This document shows positions 22,732 through 33,747 of a stretch of 64,000 nt of DNA, one piece after another. The stretch covers positions 1,860,001 through 1,924,000 of the forward strand of contig NZ_CP054570.1 of NCBI RefSeq assembly GCF_013343115.1. Direction: 5' to 3'. Position numbers and translations under genes: made by a program. The notes below the pieces were generated by a model. The model had not been told where the DNA came from. It worked only from the letters and a program-made list of their open reading frames with translations, and ran no database searches. The stretch's first letter is position 1; every line of letters begins with the position of its first letter. This DNA comes from Streptococcus sanguinis. GTDB lineage: Bacteria; Bacillota; Bacilli; Lactobacillales; Streptococcaceae.

Positions 22732-24579
22732 TTATTTCTTCTTGGCACGGAAGGCAATGAAGCCTACCAAGCCTACTAGAGCTACTCCAGCAGCAATCAT
22801 GATCCAGCTAGCATTCTCACCCGCTTTAGGGAGAACTTTCTTGGTTCCAACATTAGAGGCATTTCCTCCGCCACTACCATCGTCTGATTCGATGATCACA
22901 ACAGTGCTTCCTGTACTGCTGCTTGAGCTAGAAGTCGTGCTACTGCTGCTTGAGCTACTTGAACTAGAGCTGCTCTTAGAGCTATTGTCCGAGCTAGGTT
23001 TCGGCGGTTGCGGAACTCCTGGAACTGGTGTATTGGTAATGTTCATACCATCAACAGTAGCTGTATAACCATAAACACGGTCTTCAGTAACTGAGTAGAC
23101 AATATCTTTTCCATCTGCGCCGGTCGCTGGCAAGTCAGTAAACTCATACTTCCACTCGCCCTGCGCATTTGGACCGACTTCCTTAGAAGCAACTTCAACA
23201 CCGTTAGCATAGAGACGAACCGTAATCTTGTCTGGACGTTTGCCATCTTTATCATTGTCGTCATTCCAAGTCTTGGTCCCTGAAGCGGTAATCAAGGCCT
23301 GACGGTTGGTAAAGTCTTTGTAAATAATACCAGAACCATAATTCTTGAGCTGAGCGGCATTGACCTGAATCTCTTCATCTGACAGTTGGTAGCCTGCTGG
23401 TGCCTTGGTTTCCTTAATCACATAATGCTCTTTAATCAAGTTGCTGAAAGAAGCAATCCCGTTAGCATCGCTAGTTGCTTTTTGAACAACAGTCACACCA
23501 TCTTCATCGTACAATGTGAATTCAGCACCTGCCAAAGGTTTACCAGCTTCATCTTTCTTAGTCACCTGTACACCATAGATATCCCCATGTGCATAGCCGT
23601 TTGCACGTTGGTAGCGGACAGCAACCGAAGATTTTTGCTCTTCAATATTATCTGCTCGCAAGATAGCATCATTCGGGAAGACTGTTCCGTCAGCCGGAAT
23701 TGTTGGGAAATTAACACGGTAGCGGACATAGAAGCCTTCATTAGCACCGATATGTCCCATGTTAATGGTAAAGGAGCGCTTGTCAGCCGCAAGATTAATC
23801 GTGTAGTTTCCTGTCACATCCTCGCGCTGCTGGCTTAGTCGGTAAGAGTTATCAGCTGGGTCAACAACCCATGAACCTTTAAGGATTTGGAAGCTGTTAA
23901 GATCTATTTCTCCGGTATTAAAGCCCAGAGTATCTGAAATAACAACATTATCCAGTTCTTGATTTTGTTGGTTGATATTCAGGCTGTAAGTAATGCTCTT
24001 GATATTATCCGCATTATTCCAGCCGTATTTTATGAAAGTATAAGGAGTTGCTTGGCCAGGAAGACCTTTGTAGTCAATTTTCCCATACTCAATGATCTTC
24101 TTGCCAACGATAAGTTTCAGAGGGATTGAGCCTTTATCTCGAACCACATTATGGTCAACACGAGCTAAAAGGTGAACTTTTCCTTCAATATGAGAGCGAG
24201 TCAGGACATAGTCTGTATAAGTCAGTGTAAGCTGCTTAGAGCTTGCATCAACCACAGCTGTCGCTACGAGATTACCGTCATCATCTTTGACTTCAAAATC
24301 AGCTCCCTCCAAGGCAAACTCAACAGGAAGGCCAATGGTAGTAGTATCTCCTGGCTGAACCTTGCCGTAATTGAAGGCAAAGTTTGCATCAATTTGAAAT
24401 TTTTCCCAAGGGGAAAGGCTGTCAGTCAGTTCTTCACCCTTCTGATTGTAGACATTGATTGATGTGATAACATCATCTACCGTGTTAGCTCTGGCAGATT
24501 GACTGCTAGAAAACAGGCTAAAGAGGAGCACAAAGGCTACTGAGAAAAAGCGCGCAATAGTATGAGATATTTTTTTCAT
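22732..24579 (-). CDS. Cna-B-type cell-wall-anchored surface protein
   Basis: A 615-residue adhesin-like protein. The ATG at 24579 follows AAGGAGGGA; the longer frame is not used. Signal peptide ends at SARA (about 31). Two Ig-like domains of the collagen/fibrinogen-adhesin type follow, then a Cna-B domain from VTKKDEAGKPLAGAEFTL to ETKAPAGYQLS, and a second from SGTKTWNDDNDKDGKRP to ITNTPVPG. Such domains usually carry Lys-Asn isopeptide bonds. A long serine run and the sorting signal LPKAG (about 583) plus hydrophobic and KKK tail end the protein. LPKAG departs from LPXTG at the fourth position. Binding target unknown. Confidence 0.9.
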   Translation of the reverse strand: MKKISHTIARFFSVAFVLLFSLFSSSQSARANTVDDVITSINVYNQKGEELTDSLSPWEKFQIDANFAFNYGKVQPGDTTTIGLPVEFALEGADFEVKDDDGNLVATAVVDASSKQLTLTYTDYVLTRSHIEGKVHLLARVDHNVVRDKGSIPLKLIVGKKIIEYGKIDYKGLPGQATPYTFIKYGWNNADNIKSITYSLNINQQNQELDNVVISDTLGFNTGEIDLNSFQILKGSWVVDPADNSYRLSQQREDVTGNYTINLAADKRSFTINMGHIGANEGFYVRYRVNFPTIPADGTVFPNDAILRADNIEEQKSSVAVRYQRANGYAHGDIYGVQVTKKDEAGKPLAGAEFTLYDEDGVTVVQKATSDANGIASFSNLIKEHYVIKETKAPAGYQLSDEEIQVNAAQLKNYGSGIIYKDFTNRQALITASGTKTWNDDNDKDGKRPDKITVRLYANGVEVASKEVGPNAQGEWKYEFTDLPATGADGKDIVYSVTEDRVYGYTATVDGMNITNTPVPGVPQPPKPSSDNSSKSSSSSSSSSSSSTTSSSSSSTGSTVVIIESDDGSGGGNASNVGTKKVLPKAGENASWIMIAAGVALVGLVGFIAFRAKKK

Positions 24580-24670
24580 AAATAATCCCTCCTTTTTTCC
24601 TTTTTTCCTTTTTACTGAACATGTAAAAAACATTAAGATTTCTTTACATTTCCAATTTACTACATATATT

Positions 24671-24699
24671 AGACTAGCATACGATTGACCATAAGTCAA
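24671..24699 (-). promoter_or_regulatory. Promoter of the Cna-B gene
   Basis: TTGACT (24694-24699), 17-nt spacer, TAGTCT (24671-24676) preceded by TGC (extended -10). The -35 lies in an inverted repeat TTGAC-TTATG-GTCAA, a possible operator. Confidence 0.6.
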
Positions 24700-24951
24700 C
24701 TATTTACCTTTACCAGTTCAGCTTTTGTCGACAATGTGTAAACCAGTTTATTTCTCCAAAAACCTTGTCATATAAGAATTGAAAACCGTTTCCTCCGTCA
24801 TCTTCTTGTATTTCTTTGAAACAAAAATGTAATATTTGGATGCATAATAAATGAACAAATATGAATTATATGACCACAAATATTCATATAAATAAATTTG
24901 TTTTTAAAAACAAGCATAATTATTAAGGCTTGCTACATAACTAGTCACAAT
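24700..24951. other. AT-rich spacer upstream of the Cna-B promoter
   Basis: About 250 bases with no reading frame of note and no structured element that I can support. Confidence 0.5.
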
Positions 24952-24982
24952 AAAAAAACTGAACAAATCTGCTCAGTTTTTT
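24952..24982 (-). terminator. Terminator of groES-groEL
   Basis: AAAAAACTGA and its complement TCAGTTTTTT around a 10-nt loop, about 62 nt after the groEL stop. Confidence 0.85.
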
Positions 24983-25044
24983 GTTTTGTAAATATAAGAT
25001 AAAGATTATATCTAATTTATAGAAATATATAATCCCGTTATTTT

Positions 25045-26972
<1,928 letters not shown>

Positions 26973-26996
26973 AGTTTTCCTCCAAAGATTGAATTT

Positions 26997-27029
26997 TTAG
27001 CACTCTAAACTATCGAGTGCTAATCTATA
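26997..27029 (-). promoter_or_regulatory. CIRCE operator and -10 of groESL
   Basis: TTAGCACTC - N9 - GAGTGCTAA at 26997-27023 is a perfect CIRCE element, the HrcA repressor site. On the minus strand TATAGA (27024-27029) lies immediately before it as the -10, with a weak -35 (CTGACC) 18 nt further up. Confidence 0.95.
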
Positions 27030-27123
27030 GTTATTATTTTATCACTTGGTCAGAAATAGTCAAGAAAAAAATCGGCTAGATGAAAGAAAAATTTTATTTT
27101 TTTCTTCACTTGGTCCTAAACTC

Positions 27124-27163
27124 AAAAAAACAAGTCCGAGCTAAAATCCTCTCAGACTTGTCT
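27124..27163 (-). terminator. Terminator of the small membrane protein gene
   Basis: On the minus strand CAAGTCTGAG ... CTCGGACTTG, one mismatch, followed by seven T. Confidence 0.8.
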
Positions 27164-27176
27164 TTAGGGGGAATGT

Positions 27177-27467
27177 CTATCTTGCAAGTTTTAGTTTTGC
27201 TTCAAAATCATCAATCACTTTTTGCAGATTTAGGCGTCCTCTATAGATACCATAGCCAAATACGAGCATGGATAAGATCCCTAGTAGAGCTAGGACGATT
27301 CCTGCAATCAGCGCTAGGAGATTGGTCTCATGAAAGAGATAAATCAGAACAAGACCGATGCTGGCAATGGCAAAGAAGAGACTGAACCAGCGTCCTAGAT
27401 TTTCAATCATATGCTTCTGGTAGTGAATTTCTGTTTCATAGCCTCGAATCAATTCTTGTTCTGTCAT
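27177..27467 (-). CDS. Uncharacterised two-helix membrane protein
   Basis: A 96-residue protein with two hydrophobic helices (FSLFFAIASIGLVLIYLF and ALIAGIVLALLGILSMLVFG) between a charged N-terminus (MTEQELIRGYETEIHYQKHM) and a basic C-terminal helix. The ATG at 27467 has CGGAGA 5 nt upstream and is preferred to the longer frame. Lies between groESL and the PTS operon on the same strand, about 95 nt after the IID gene, and may be co-transcribed with it. I do not recognise the family. Confidence 0.65.
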   Translation of the reverse strand: MTEQELIRGYETEIHYQKHMIENLGRWFSLFFAIASIGLVLIYLFHETNLLALIAGIVLALLGILSMLVFGYGIYRGRLNLQKVIDDFEAKLKLAR

Positions 27468-27561
27468 GATTTTCTCCGTTCTTTCTTTTACTCTGCTCAA
27501 AAAAAATTGTATTAGACTAGCAGCAAATCGGACTTACTGCCAGCCTAAAATTAAGCGAGAA

Positions 27562-28398
27562 TTAGTATTTCAGTTGAGGGTCAAAGATGCCAAGCGCTAC
27601 ACCAATCAAAGCAATGACAACCAAGAGGAGCATAACGAGGTTTGGTGATACTTTTTTCTTGGCCATCAGCCACCAGCAAAGAGTGATAAAGCCAGCTGTT
27701 AAGAGACCTGGATAAACACCGTCAATTTTTTCTTGCAGCTTCAGGAAGGCTTCGCCATCAGCATTTTTCAGCTCTAATGAAGTCGTTACAGATACCCAAG
27801 TTGCAGCAACTGCCCCGATAACCATACCACCAATGACACTGATTGCCTTACGAAGGGCCTGTCCTTTAGGTCCTACAAGGAATTCTACCGCCTTGTCCCC
27901 TAATTCATAGCCTTTGAAGTAGGCAAAGCGCATACCGCCATAGATGAGAACATTCCAAACAAGGATGTAGAAGAGAGCCCCGATAGGATTTCCACCTTTT
28001 GAGAGGCCAAGGGCAATCCCCAGCAGAACCGGAATCAAAGTTCCAACCACCAAAGAGTCACCGATACCTGCGATAGGGCCCATAAGACCGGCACGCATAC
28101 CATTGATAGTTTCTCCATCAACAGCGTCACCATTGGCACGCGCTTCTTCCAAACCAGCTGTAATCCCCACTACCAAAGCTCCGAGCTGAGGTTCCGTGTT
28201 GAAGAAAGCCGTATAGGTCTGCATAGCTTCTTTCTGCTCTGCCTTGTCTTTGTAGAGTTCTTCCACGATTGGCAGCATAGAGGTCAAGTAGCCGAAAGTC
28301 TGCATGTGCTCTTGAGAGAAGCAAGTCAAATGACCATAGTACCAATGGTGGAATGATTTCGCTAAAGTCTTTTTAGTTATTTTCTTTCTTTCAGCCAT
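27562..28398 (-). CDS. PTS mannose-family EIID component
   Basis: A 278-residue membrane subunit of a mannose/fructose/sorbose-family phosphotransferase. It starts MAERKKITKKTLAKSFHHWYYG; SFHHW..G and QEHMQTFGYL are EIID signatures, and NTEPQLGALVVGITAGLEE matches the conserved centre. The ATG at 28398 has GAGGAGGAT upstream and is separated from the EIIC stop by one base. With EIIC it forms the channel that imports and phosphorylates a sugar. The sugar is not evident from sequence. Confidence 0.93.
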   Translation of the reverse strand: MAERKKITKKTLAKSFHHWYYGHLTCFSQEHMQTFGYLTSMLPIVEELYKDKAEQKEAMQTYTAFFNTEPQLGALVVGITAGLEEARANGDAVDGETINGMRAGLMGPIAGIGDSLVVGTLIPVLLGIALGLSKGGNPIGALFYILVWNVLIYGGMRFAYFKGYELGDKAVEFLVGPKGQALRKAISVIGGMVIGAVAATWVSVTTSLELKNADGEAFLKLQEKIDGVYPGLLTAGFITLCWWLMAKKKVSPNLVMLLLVVIALIGVALGIFDPQLKY

Positions 28399-28399
28399 C

Positions 28400-29245
28400 T
28401 TAGATATCCTCCTCATCGTCATCAAAGTCAGCCCCACCAGCTGGCGCGGTCACACGAGCTGATTTGATTACTTCCAATTCATAGTAAATTACTGCAAAAA
28501 TCAATGAAACAACTGCACTGGCAACCAAATTAAGACCAAGTGACTTAGCCAAGGTGAAGCCCACAAAGAATGGGATAAAGTCAGCAGCCTTGGTAACGAT
28601 TTGTTTCAAAAGAATGGCAATACCAACACATGGGAGAAGAGCTCCAACTGTAAAGAGTGATTTCATGATGAAGCCATCCATTGGCAGGTGGGTCTTCATC
28701 AGTTCAACCATATTCGGACCAAACTTCGTGATAATCATAGTTGGAAGGAAAGAGAAGACAAAGTGGGAAATCCAAGGATAGACCCAGTCAACAGCGTAAA
28801 GCTTTTTGAATTCGCCTTTTTCAACAGCTTTCCAGCCAATGTGCTGCCAAAGCAAGTTTGTAGTGGCTGTTCCATAGAAGAGAACTGTACCGATAGTACC
28901 AACTGCTGCTCCGATTGGTGCAGCTGCTGCAGCGATAGCAGATTCAGACGTGATTCCTTTAGAGTGAACAAACAAGATTGCGAGAGGAATCCCAATGTAA
29001 GAGATCGCCCGCACGTCAGCGGAAACTGTTCCACCTGGTGTTACCAGAGCGATATAGAGGACCTGAAGGGCTACCCCAACCATAATACCTGTTTTTAAAT
29101 CTCCAAGAATCAACCCGCTAATCAAACCTCCGACCAGAGGACGTCCCAGAGTGTAGTTACCAATACTAGAACCACCCATACCAGGCATAGAAGCTAAACT
29201 AGCAAATAGACCCAGCAAAGCGGCTTGCAGCCAAGAAATTGTCAT
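28400..29245 (-). CDS. PTS mannose-family EIIC component
   Basis: A 281-residue polytopic subunit (PTS EII-C sorbose type). It begins MTISWLQAALLGLFASLAS; the conserved GMGGSSIGNYTLGRPLVGGLISGLILGD region (quoted in parts: GGSSIGNYTLGRPL, GLISGLILGD) and the QVLYIALVTPGGTVSAD stretch are typical. The acidic tail DFDDDEEDI is unusual and resembles the acidic tail of the EIIA in the same operon. It sits between EIIB (27 nt upstream) and EIID. Confidence 0.93.
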   Translation of the reverse strand: MTISWLQAALLGLFASLASMPGMGGSSIGNYTLGRPLVGGLISGLILGDLKTGIMVGVALQVLYIALVTPGGTVSADVRAISYIGIPLAILFVHSKGITSESAIAAAAAPIGAAVGTIGTVLFYGTATTNLLWQHIGWKAVEKGEFKKLYAVDWVYPWISHFVFSFLPTMIITKFGPNMVELMKTHLPMDGFIMKSLFTVGALLPCVGIAILLKQIVTKAADFIPFFVGFTLAKSLGLNLVASAVVSLIFAVIYYELEVIKSARVTAPAGGADFDDDEEDI

Positions 29246-29272
29246 AATAGACTCTCCTTTTCATTATTGTAA

Positions 29273-29767
29273 TTAAAAACCAAATTTAGACTTGAAATCG
29301 CTCCAGTAACCGATGGAAACATCTGGTAAGAGCTGGAATTTGACTTTGTAGCCAGCTTTTTCGATTGCCTCAATCGCTTCTGCTTCTTCTTGTGTGATGG
29401 ACTGGTTGTTGCCCAGCTTAACAGCTCCCGGACGGTCATTAGCAGGACCGACGATGATTTCCTTAACATCCCCAGGTACAAATCCTTGGTCCACTAGGAT
29501 TTCCTTCATATCCACAGGATTTTTCGTAATGAGGAAATAGCGACTGTCTGACTCGGTGACCTTGCCTGATTTTTCCTTGAAGGCTTCCTTGGTCCAAACA
29601 AAAGTCTTCTTGTCAGAAGCTCCCTTGTAGGCCTGAATCAAAACCTTGTTTCCTGCTGCTGCATTATTAACTGCAATCAAGCCATCACATGGGTATTCCT
29701 TAGCCCAGCGAGTGACTGTTTGACCGTGGATCATGCGGTCGTCAATCCGTACAAATGATACTGTCAT
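29273..29767 (-). CDS. PTS mannose-family EIIB component
   Basis: A 164-residue cytoplasmic phosphotransfer protein. The active-site histidine is in RIDDRMIHGQTVTRWA (about residue 15), the EIIB-Man signature. It accepts phosphate from EIIA and hands it to the sugar during import. Standard length. AAGGAGAT precedes the ATG. It lies 43 nt downstream of the EIIA gene. Confidence 0.94.
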   Translation of the reverse strand: MTVSFVRIDDRMIHGQTVTRWAKEYPCDGLIAVNNAAAGNKVLIQAYKGASDKKTFVWTKEAFKEKSGKVTESDSRYFLITKNPVDMKEILVDQGFVPGDVKEIIVGPANDRPGAVKLGNNQSITQEEAEAIEAIEKAGYKVKFQLLPDVSIGYWSDFKSKFGF

Positions 29768-29810
29768 CTTTAAAATCTCCTTTTATCTTTTAGAATGTAT
29801 GGCGGAAGTA

Positions 29811-30248
29811 CTAAATGTCGTCTTCATCTTCGTCAGCTGCATCGCTTACGACTTCAAATTCCTGCAGAGCAGCTGTGGCCTCGGAAAGGATAGCCTGAGC
29901 CAGTTCTTTTCCGTCTAAGATGTCTTTCATAACTAAGCCAGTCAGTCCCATGGTCAAGTTTAAGCCACCCAAGATAACTGCTGAGTCGAGCTTACCCATG
30001 TCAGCTAAGACGCTAGCTGCTGTCGTCAGAGGACTGCCTCCTACAATATCAGCCAGAACTAAGACACTGTCATCAGCGCTTAAGCCAGCCAAGGCCTGAG
30101 TAAAATCAACTGCAAAATCATCAACTGACTTGCCTTCCTGAAGACCGACCGCAATCACCTGATCTGTCTTGTCTCCGGCAAACATCTTCAAGGAACTCTG
30201 CACGCCTGCAGCCAGTCCCCCATGGCTGACCAGTACAAGGTATTTCAT
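29811..30248 (-). CDS. PTS mannose-family EIIA component
   Basis: A 145-residue EIIA-Man-type protein, first gene of the PTS operon. The phosphorylated histidine is in LVSHGGLAAG (about residue 9); ADIVGGSPLTTA is the second conserved block. It ends in an acidic tail (DAADEDEDDI). The upstream 220 bases contain a cre site and repeated operators, so the whole operon is expected to be under catabolite control and under the adjacent response regulator. GGAGGCAGGAAAG precedes the ATG. Confidence 0.94.
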   Translation of the reverse strand: MKYLVLVSHGGLAAGVQSSLKMFAGDKTDQVIAVGLQEGKSVDDFAVDFTQALAGLSADDSVLVLADIVGGSPLTTAASVLADMGKLDSAVILGGLNLTMGLTGLVMKDILDGKELAQAILSEATAALQEFEVVSDAADEDEDDI

Positions 30249-30336
30249 CTTTCCTGCCTCCTTTATCCTTCGACTTCTTAGCCCAGCCAGGCTTTAAATG
30301 ACAAAGGATTTATTGATGATTTTATTGTACAAGGTT

Positions 30337-30350
30337 TGAAACCGATTTCA
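30337..30350. promoter_or_regulatory. cre site (CcpA) in the PTS promoter region
   Basis: TGAAACCGATTTCA fits the cre consensus TGNAANCGNTNNCA at every fixed position. It lies between the repeated operators and a TACAAT -10 on the minus strand (about 30323-30328), a position that would block transcription when CcpA binds. Confidence 0.75.
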
Positions 30351-30356
30351 TATTGT

Positions 30357-30410
30357 CAAATGTCATTTTGCAAAGATGACATTTGTTAGGAAAAATATGA
30401 CATTTGTCAT
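30357..30410. promoter_or_regulatory. Repeated operators upstream of the PTS operon
   Basis: CAAATGTCAT (30357-30366), a 9-nt spacer, then ATGACATTTG (30376-30385): a perfect 10-bp inverted repeat. A third copy, ATGACATTTGTCAT (30397-30410), follows exactly 21 bp after the second, two helical turns. The group is upstream of a promoter with a poor -35, the layout expected for an activator such as the neighbouring NarL-type response regulator. Confidence 0.65.
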
Positions 30411-30468
30411 ATTGGTCTAGGCAGCTGTACTTTTTTCTGACTTAATTGGCAATAAAAAAGAAAGCAGG

Positions 30469-31752
30469 TTATTTTCCGCTTTCAATTTCTCTTTGAATGC
30501 TCGGCAAGGCACTATCAATCTCTTGATTCTGCATAGCATTTTGAATCAGATAGTCCATCCGGTCCATCGTATGACGGTCCACTTCCAGACTGATGTCAAT
30601 GATGGAGCGATTCATCATGTGGTCTAGCCTCTCAGAAGTCAAGGAATCCAAGCCAAAATCATCGGCCTGTAAGATTTCTCTAGCCTGTTGACTTTTCACC
30701 ACAGATGGTAAAACTGAGGTCCCCTGCGATTTTTCAAACAAAACCTGCTGGCTTTCTTTATCCTGTGACAGCAAGAGCATAAATTCCCAAGCCAGCTTCT
30801 CTTGCTTGGTATTGGAAGACATGGCAAAGAGCGAGGTCTTAACCTGTGTTCCCATCACCTGGCTATTGGCTGTCGGCATCGGGATACAGGTCCAAGAAAA
30901 GCTTGAATACTTGGCGACATGGTAAGGGTAAGGCTTGTAGGTCCGATACTGAGCCAGACTCATAGGATAGAAGGCCACCCGCCCCTCATCAAAGTCATTA
31001 GAAGTCACCTTATAGTGCTGGCTGAGCATATCTAGCTTGCTCATAAAGGCCAAGGCTTGGTGCATCTCTGCGCTGTCTACATTGATACCGGATTTATCGA
31101 TAAGATGGCCGCCGTAAGCTACCAGAGCCTGCTGCCACGTGTAATCTGTTATACCGTATTGATCCACTATACCATCGCCATTGGTATCCTTGGTTACTTT
31201 CTTGCAAATCTCATAGAAATCCTCTAAAGTCCAACCTGACTCAGGAATGCTAATTCCTTCTTTTTCAAGCAGGTCTTTATTGACACACATCATAATGGGA
31301 TTGCTCTCAACTGGAAGAGCATAGCTGACTCCCTGATATTGCCCGGCTTCATAAGCCACCGGATAAAAGGCCCTTCGTTCATCATCTGTTAGGAGGGTAT
31401 CCAAGGATTTGAGGGCGCCAGTCGAAGCCAACATGCTAAAGTCGTTTTCCGGTACCATAAAGAGATCCGGCTGCTCGCCTTTCAAGACTTGCTCTGCCAG
31501 CCAGTCAGCGTAATCATCCTTGGGAATACCGCTTTCATAGACGACCTTGACATGAGGATGCGTCTTTTCAAATTTTTTAATCAGGCTGTCCAAGACCTTG
31601 TTTTCGCGGCTGTTAGGCACACCCCAGCTAGAGCCAGCATAGACACCAATACGCAGGACTTTTTCCTGAGCTGAAGCCCAAAAGACAAAAGCCAAAGCAA
31701 CAGATATGATCAGGACAACCAGCAGGGTCAAATGTCTCAGTCTCCACTTCAT
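30469..31752 (-). CDS. Membrane-anchored extracellular sugar-binding protein
   Basis: A 427-residue family-1 solute-binding protein. It has one N-terminal membrane helix (LTLLVVLIISVALAFVFW) and no lipobox cysteine, so it is tethered rather than lipidated. The fold markers are VLRIGVYAGSSWGVP, KKFEKTHPHVKVVYE, DLFMVPENDFSML and NGDGIVDQYGIT. No ABC permease or ATPase gene is nearby. It is the last gene of a four-gene unit whose first gene is a second sugar-binding protein and whose middle two are a two-component system; a role as ligand-sensing partner of the kinase is inferred. It overlaps the response regulator gene by 4 nt. Confidence 0.8.
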   Translation of the reverse strand: MKWRLRHLTLLVVLIISVALAFVFWASAQEKVLRIGVYAGSSWGVPNSRENKVLDSLIKKFEKTHPHVKVVYESGIPKDDYADWLAEQVLKGEQPDLFMVPENDFSMLASTGALKSLDTLLTDDERRAFYPVAYEAGQYQGVSYALPVESNPIMMCVNKDLLEKEGISIPESGWTLEDFYEICKKVTKDTNGDGIVDQYGITDYTWQQALVAYGGHLIDKSGINVDSAEMHQALAFMSKLDMLSQHYKVTSNDFDEGRVAFYPMSLAQYRTYKPYPYHVAKYSSFSWTCIPMPTANSQVMGTQVKTSLFAMSSNTKQEKLAWEFMLLLSQDKESQQVLFEKSQGTSVLPSVVKSQQAREILQADDFGLDSLTSERLDHMMNRSIIDISLEVDRHTMDRMDYLIQNAMQNQEIDSALPSIQREIESGK

Positions 31753-32432
31753 TTGTCGCTTTCCTTACTAAAATCTCTCTGGGTGACTCCAGTCTGCACA
31801 GCCCAGATAGCCAGCTGGGTTCGGTCGCGCAAGTTGAGCTTGGCTAAGATACCTGACAGGTAATTTCGGACTGTCCCTTCTGATAGAAAGAGCTTGGCAG
31901 CAATTTCTTTATTCGAAATCCCGAAGCCAATCTGCTGGATAATCTTCCACTCCGTCCGGCTCATGTCCTCTATATTTTCCTCCGTCACCGTGATAGCAAA
32001 GTTGGACTGGGCCATCTGTGAAAAGATTTTGAAGACCTTGGTGGCAATATTGGGATTGATCATAGCTCCGCCTCGATAGACAGTCTGAATGGCTTCGTGA
32101 AGCTCTTCTGTCGAAACCCCTTTGAGAATATAACCAGACGCACCGTATTTGAGAGCGGAGAAGATAAATTCATCGTCATCAAAGGTCGTCAGAATGATAA
32201 TCTTAACATCTGGATACTGCTCTTTGACAGCCTTGGTACAGAGAACACCGTCCATGACTGGCATGCGAATATCCATCAAAATCACATCTGGGCGCACCCG
32301 ATGAAGCTTTTCCAGCACTTCCTTGCCGTCTCCAACTGTCCCGACAACCTCAATATCAGCGTGGGCTGACAGGATGATTTGCAGAGACTCGCGAATCAAG
32401 GCCTGATCGTCTGCTATTAAAACCTTAATCAT
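31749..32432 (-). CDS. NarL/LuxR-type response regulator
   Basis: A 227-residue regulator. Receiver domain: acidic pair near DDQ, phospho-acceptor Asp in DVILMDIRMPV (about residue 54), Thr in IIILTTFDDD, Lys in YILKG. C-terminal LuxR helix-turn-helix: MSRTEWKIIQQIGFGISNKE then IAAKLFLSEGTVRNYLSGIL. It overlaps the kinase gene by 8 nt and the binding-protein gene by 4 nt, so all are translationally coupled. The likely target is the repeat cluster upstream of the PTS operon. Confidence 0.92.
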   Translation of the reverse strand: MIKVLIADDQALIRESLQIILSAHADIEVVGTVGDGKEVLEKLHRVRPDVILMDIRMPVMDGVLCTKAVKEQYPDVKIIILTTFDDDEFIFSALKYGASGYILKGVSTEELHEAIQTVYRGGAMINPNIATKVFKIFSQMAQSNFAITVTEENIEDMSRTEWKIIQQIGFGISNKEIAAKLFLSEGTVRNYLSGILAKLNLRDRTQLAIWAVQTGVTQRDFSKESDK

Positions 32433-33747
32433 GTCTTCCTCCTATTTTTGGGATTTCGATATGCGTGTAGAAACCGTCCCGATTTTCAAATCGGACGCTT
32501 CCGCCAATAATCATTAGGCGCTCCTGCATCTGCTTGAGGCCATAGCCATAGTGGAGTTCATCAAAACCAACACCATCATCCTGAATGGTCATTACATAGG
32601 ACTCTTCCTCCAGTAACTCAATCCAGATAGTCTTGGCATGCCCATGGCGGACAGAGTTGGTAATAGACTCTTGAATCACCCGAAAGACAATGTCTTCCTT
32701 GGCAATATCCAAGTCAATATTATCCCATTCGTAGCGGAGATGAATCTCCAAGTTGGAGATGGCTTCATACTCACGGATAATCTTAATCAGAGCTTCCTTC
32801 AAAGTGTTATTTTCCAGAGCTCCCGGTCGCATCTTATTGAGCGATCCTCGGACATCACGGATACCATCTCGAACGACGACTGAAACATTATTGAGCTGCT
32901 CCTTAGCCCGATTGGTATCAATATCAACCAAGACCTTGACCGCATCAATACCCGCCGAAATTCCCGTCAGGGCATGGCCCAATGTATCGTGAATCTCTCT
33001 GGCAATCCGCTTTCGCTCTCGATCTTCTGCTATTTTCTCAGACAAGGCCAGATAAGAATTCAACTCGCGATTGGCCTGAGAAGCCATGCGCAGCTCTTCC
33101 TCAATCCGATGACGCTCCGTAATGGCTGACAAGATGTAGAAGAGCAAGGAAATCATAAAGACGACGATATTGAGGGAATAGAGGAAGTTCTTACCAAAAA
33201 GCAGTAACAGCCGGACGGACTCTGGGTAAAAACGAATATAAGTATCCAGCGAAGGCAACTTGATAAAGAGCGACATGAGGTCATAGTTGGATAAGAGCAG
33301 CATGCCAAAGCTCAAAATAATGAAAGAAAACCAGTACTTCTTGTCCTTGGAAGAATTGAACTCCTTAGAGCCATAGAAAATATCCGCAAACACCAAGAGA
33401 ATCAAGCCATTGTAGGACGAATGCAGGACGGAAAAGATGACCAGCATGAGCAGGATTTCAATAATAGTCGCCTTGTCATAGACGGACAGCTGATTGGGGT
33501 GGCGCTCGCGATAGTACATGACCAAAAGCAAACTGCCATAGAGGCTAATTGATACCCAGAAAATCAAGCTGGGAGAGCCCGGAATAGCATCCAAACGCTC
33601 CAAAAGCGAATGACTGAAGCCCTTAGCTGCTACATAGTTGGTCGCAAAGAGATAGATGGACGCATTATAGACAATGGCAACCAGATTGATGACCATCAAG
33701 GCTATTTTGCTGTAAAATATACTTTTTTGAGGTCTCATTATTGCCAC
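32425..33747 (-). CDS. Sensor histidine kinase (HisKA_3 family)
   Basis: A 440-residue kinase. About six membrane helices fill residues 1-215, with short outer loops and no large extracellular sensor domain. Then a dimerisation helix, the H-box KRIAREIHDTLGHALTG, and an ATPase with QESITNSVRHGHA (N box) and DDGVGFDELHYGYGLKQM (G boxes). The lack of its own ligand domain fits a partnership with the anchored binding proteins encoded on both sides. It overlaps the upstream gene by 10 nt. Confidence 0.9.
   Translation of the reverse strand: MAIMRPQKSIFYSKIALMVINLVAIVYNASIYLFATNYVAAKGFSHSLLERLDAIPGSPSLIFWVSISLYGSLLLVMYYRERHPNQLSVYDKATIIEILLMLVIFSVLHSSYNGLILLVFADIFYGSKEFNSSKDKKYWFSFIILSFGMLLLSNYDLMSLFIKLPSLDTYIRFYPESVRLLLLFGKNFLYSLNIVVFMISLLFYILSAITERHRIEEELRMASQANRELNSYLALSEKIAEDRERKRIAREIHDTLGHALTGISAGIDAVKVLVDIDTNRAKEQLNNVSVVVRDGIRDVRGSLNKMRPGALENNTLKEALIKIIREYEAISNLEIHLRYEWDNIDLDIAKEDIVFRVIQESITNSVRHGHAKTIWIELLEEESYVMTIQDDGVGFDELHYGYGLKQMQERLMIIGGSVRFENRDGFYTHIEIPKIGGRHD

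Noticed and set aside
22676..23068. 130-residue plus-strand frame opposite the Cna-B gene
   Set aside because: It is the complement of the serine repeat and sorting signal (leucine/glutamate-rich shadow).
30313..30360. TTGACA on the minus strand at about 30354-30359 as the -35 of the PTS promoter
   Set aside because: It is 24 nt from the TACAAT -10, too far for a normal promoter, and overlaps the operator repeat.
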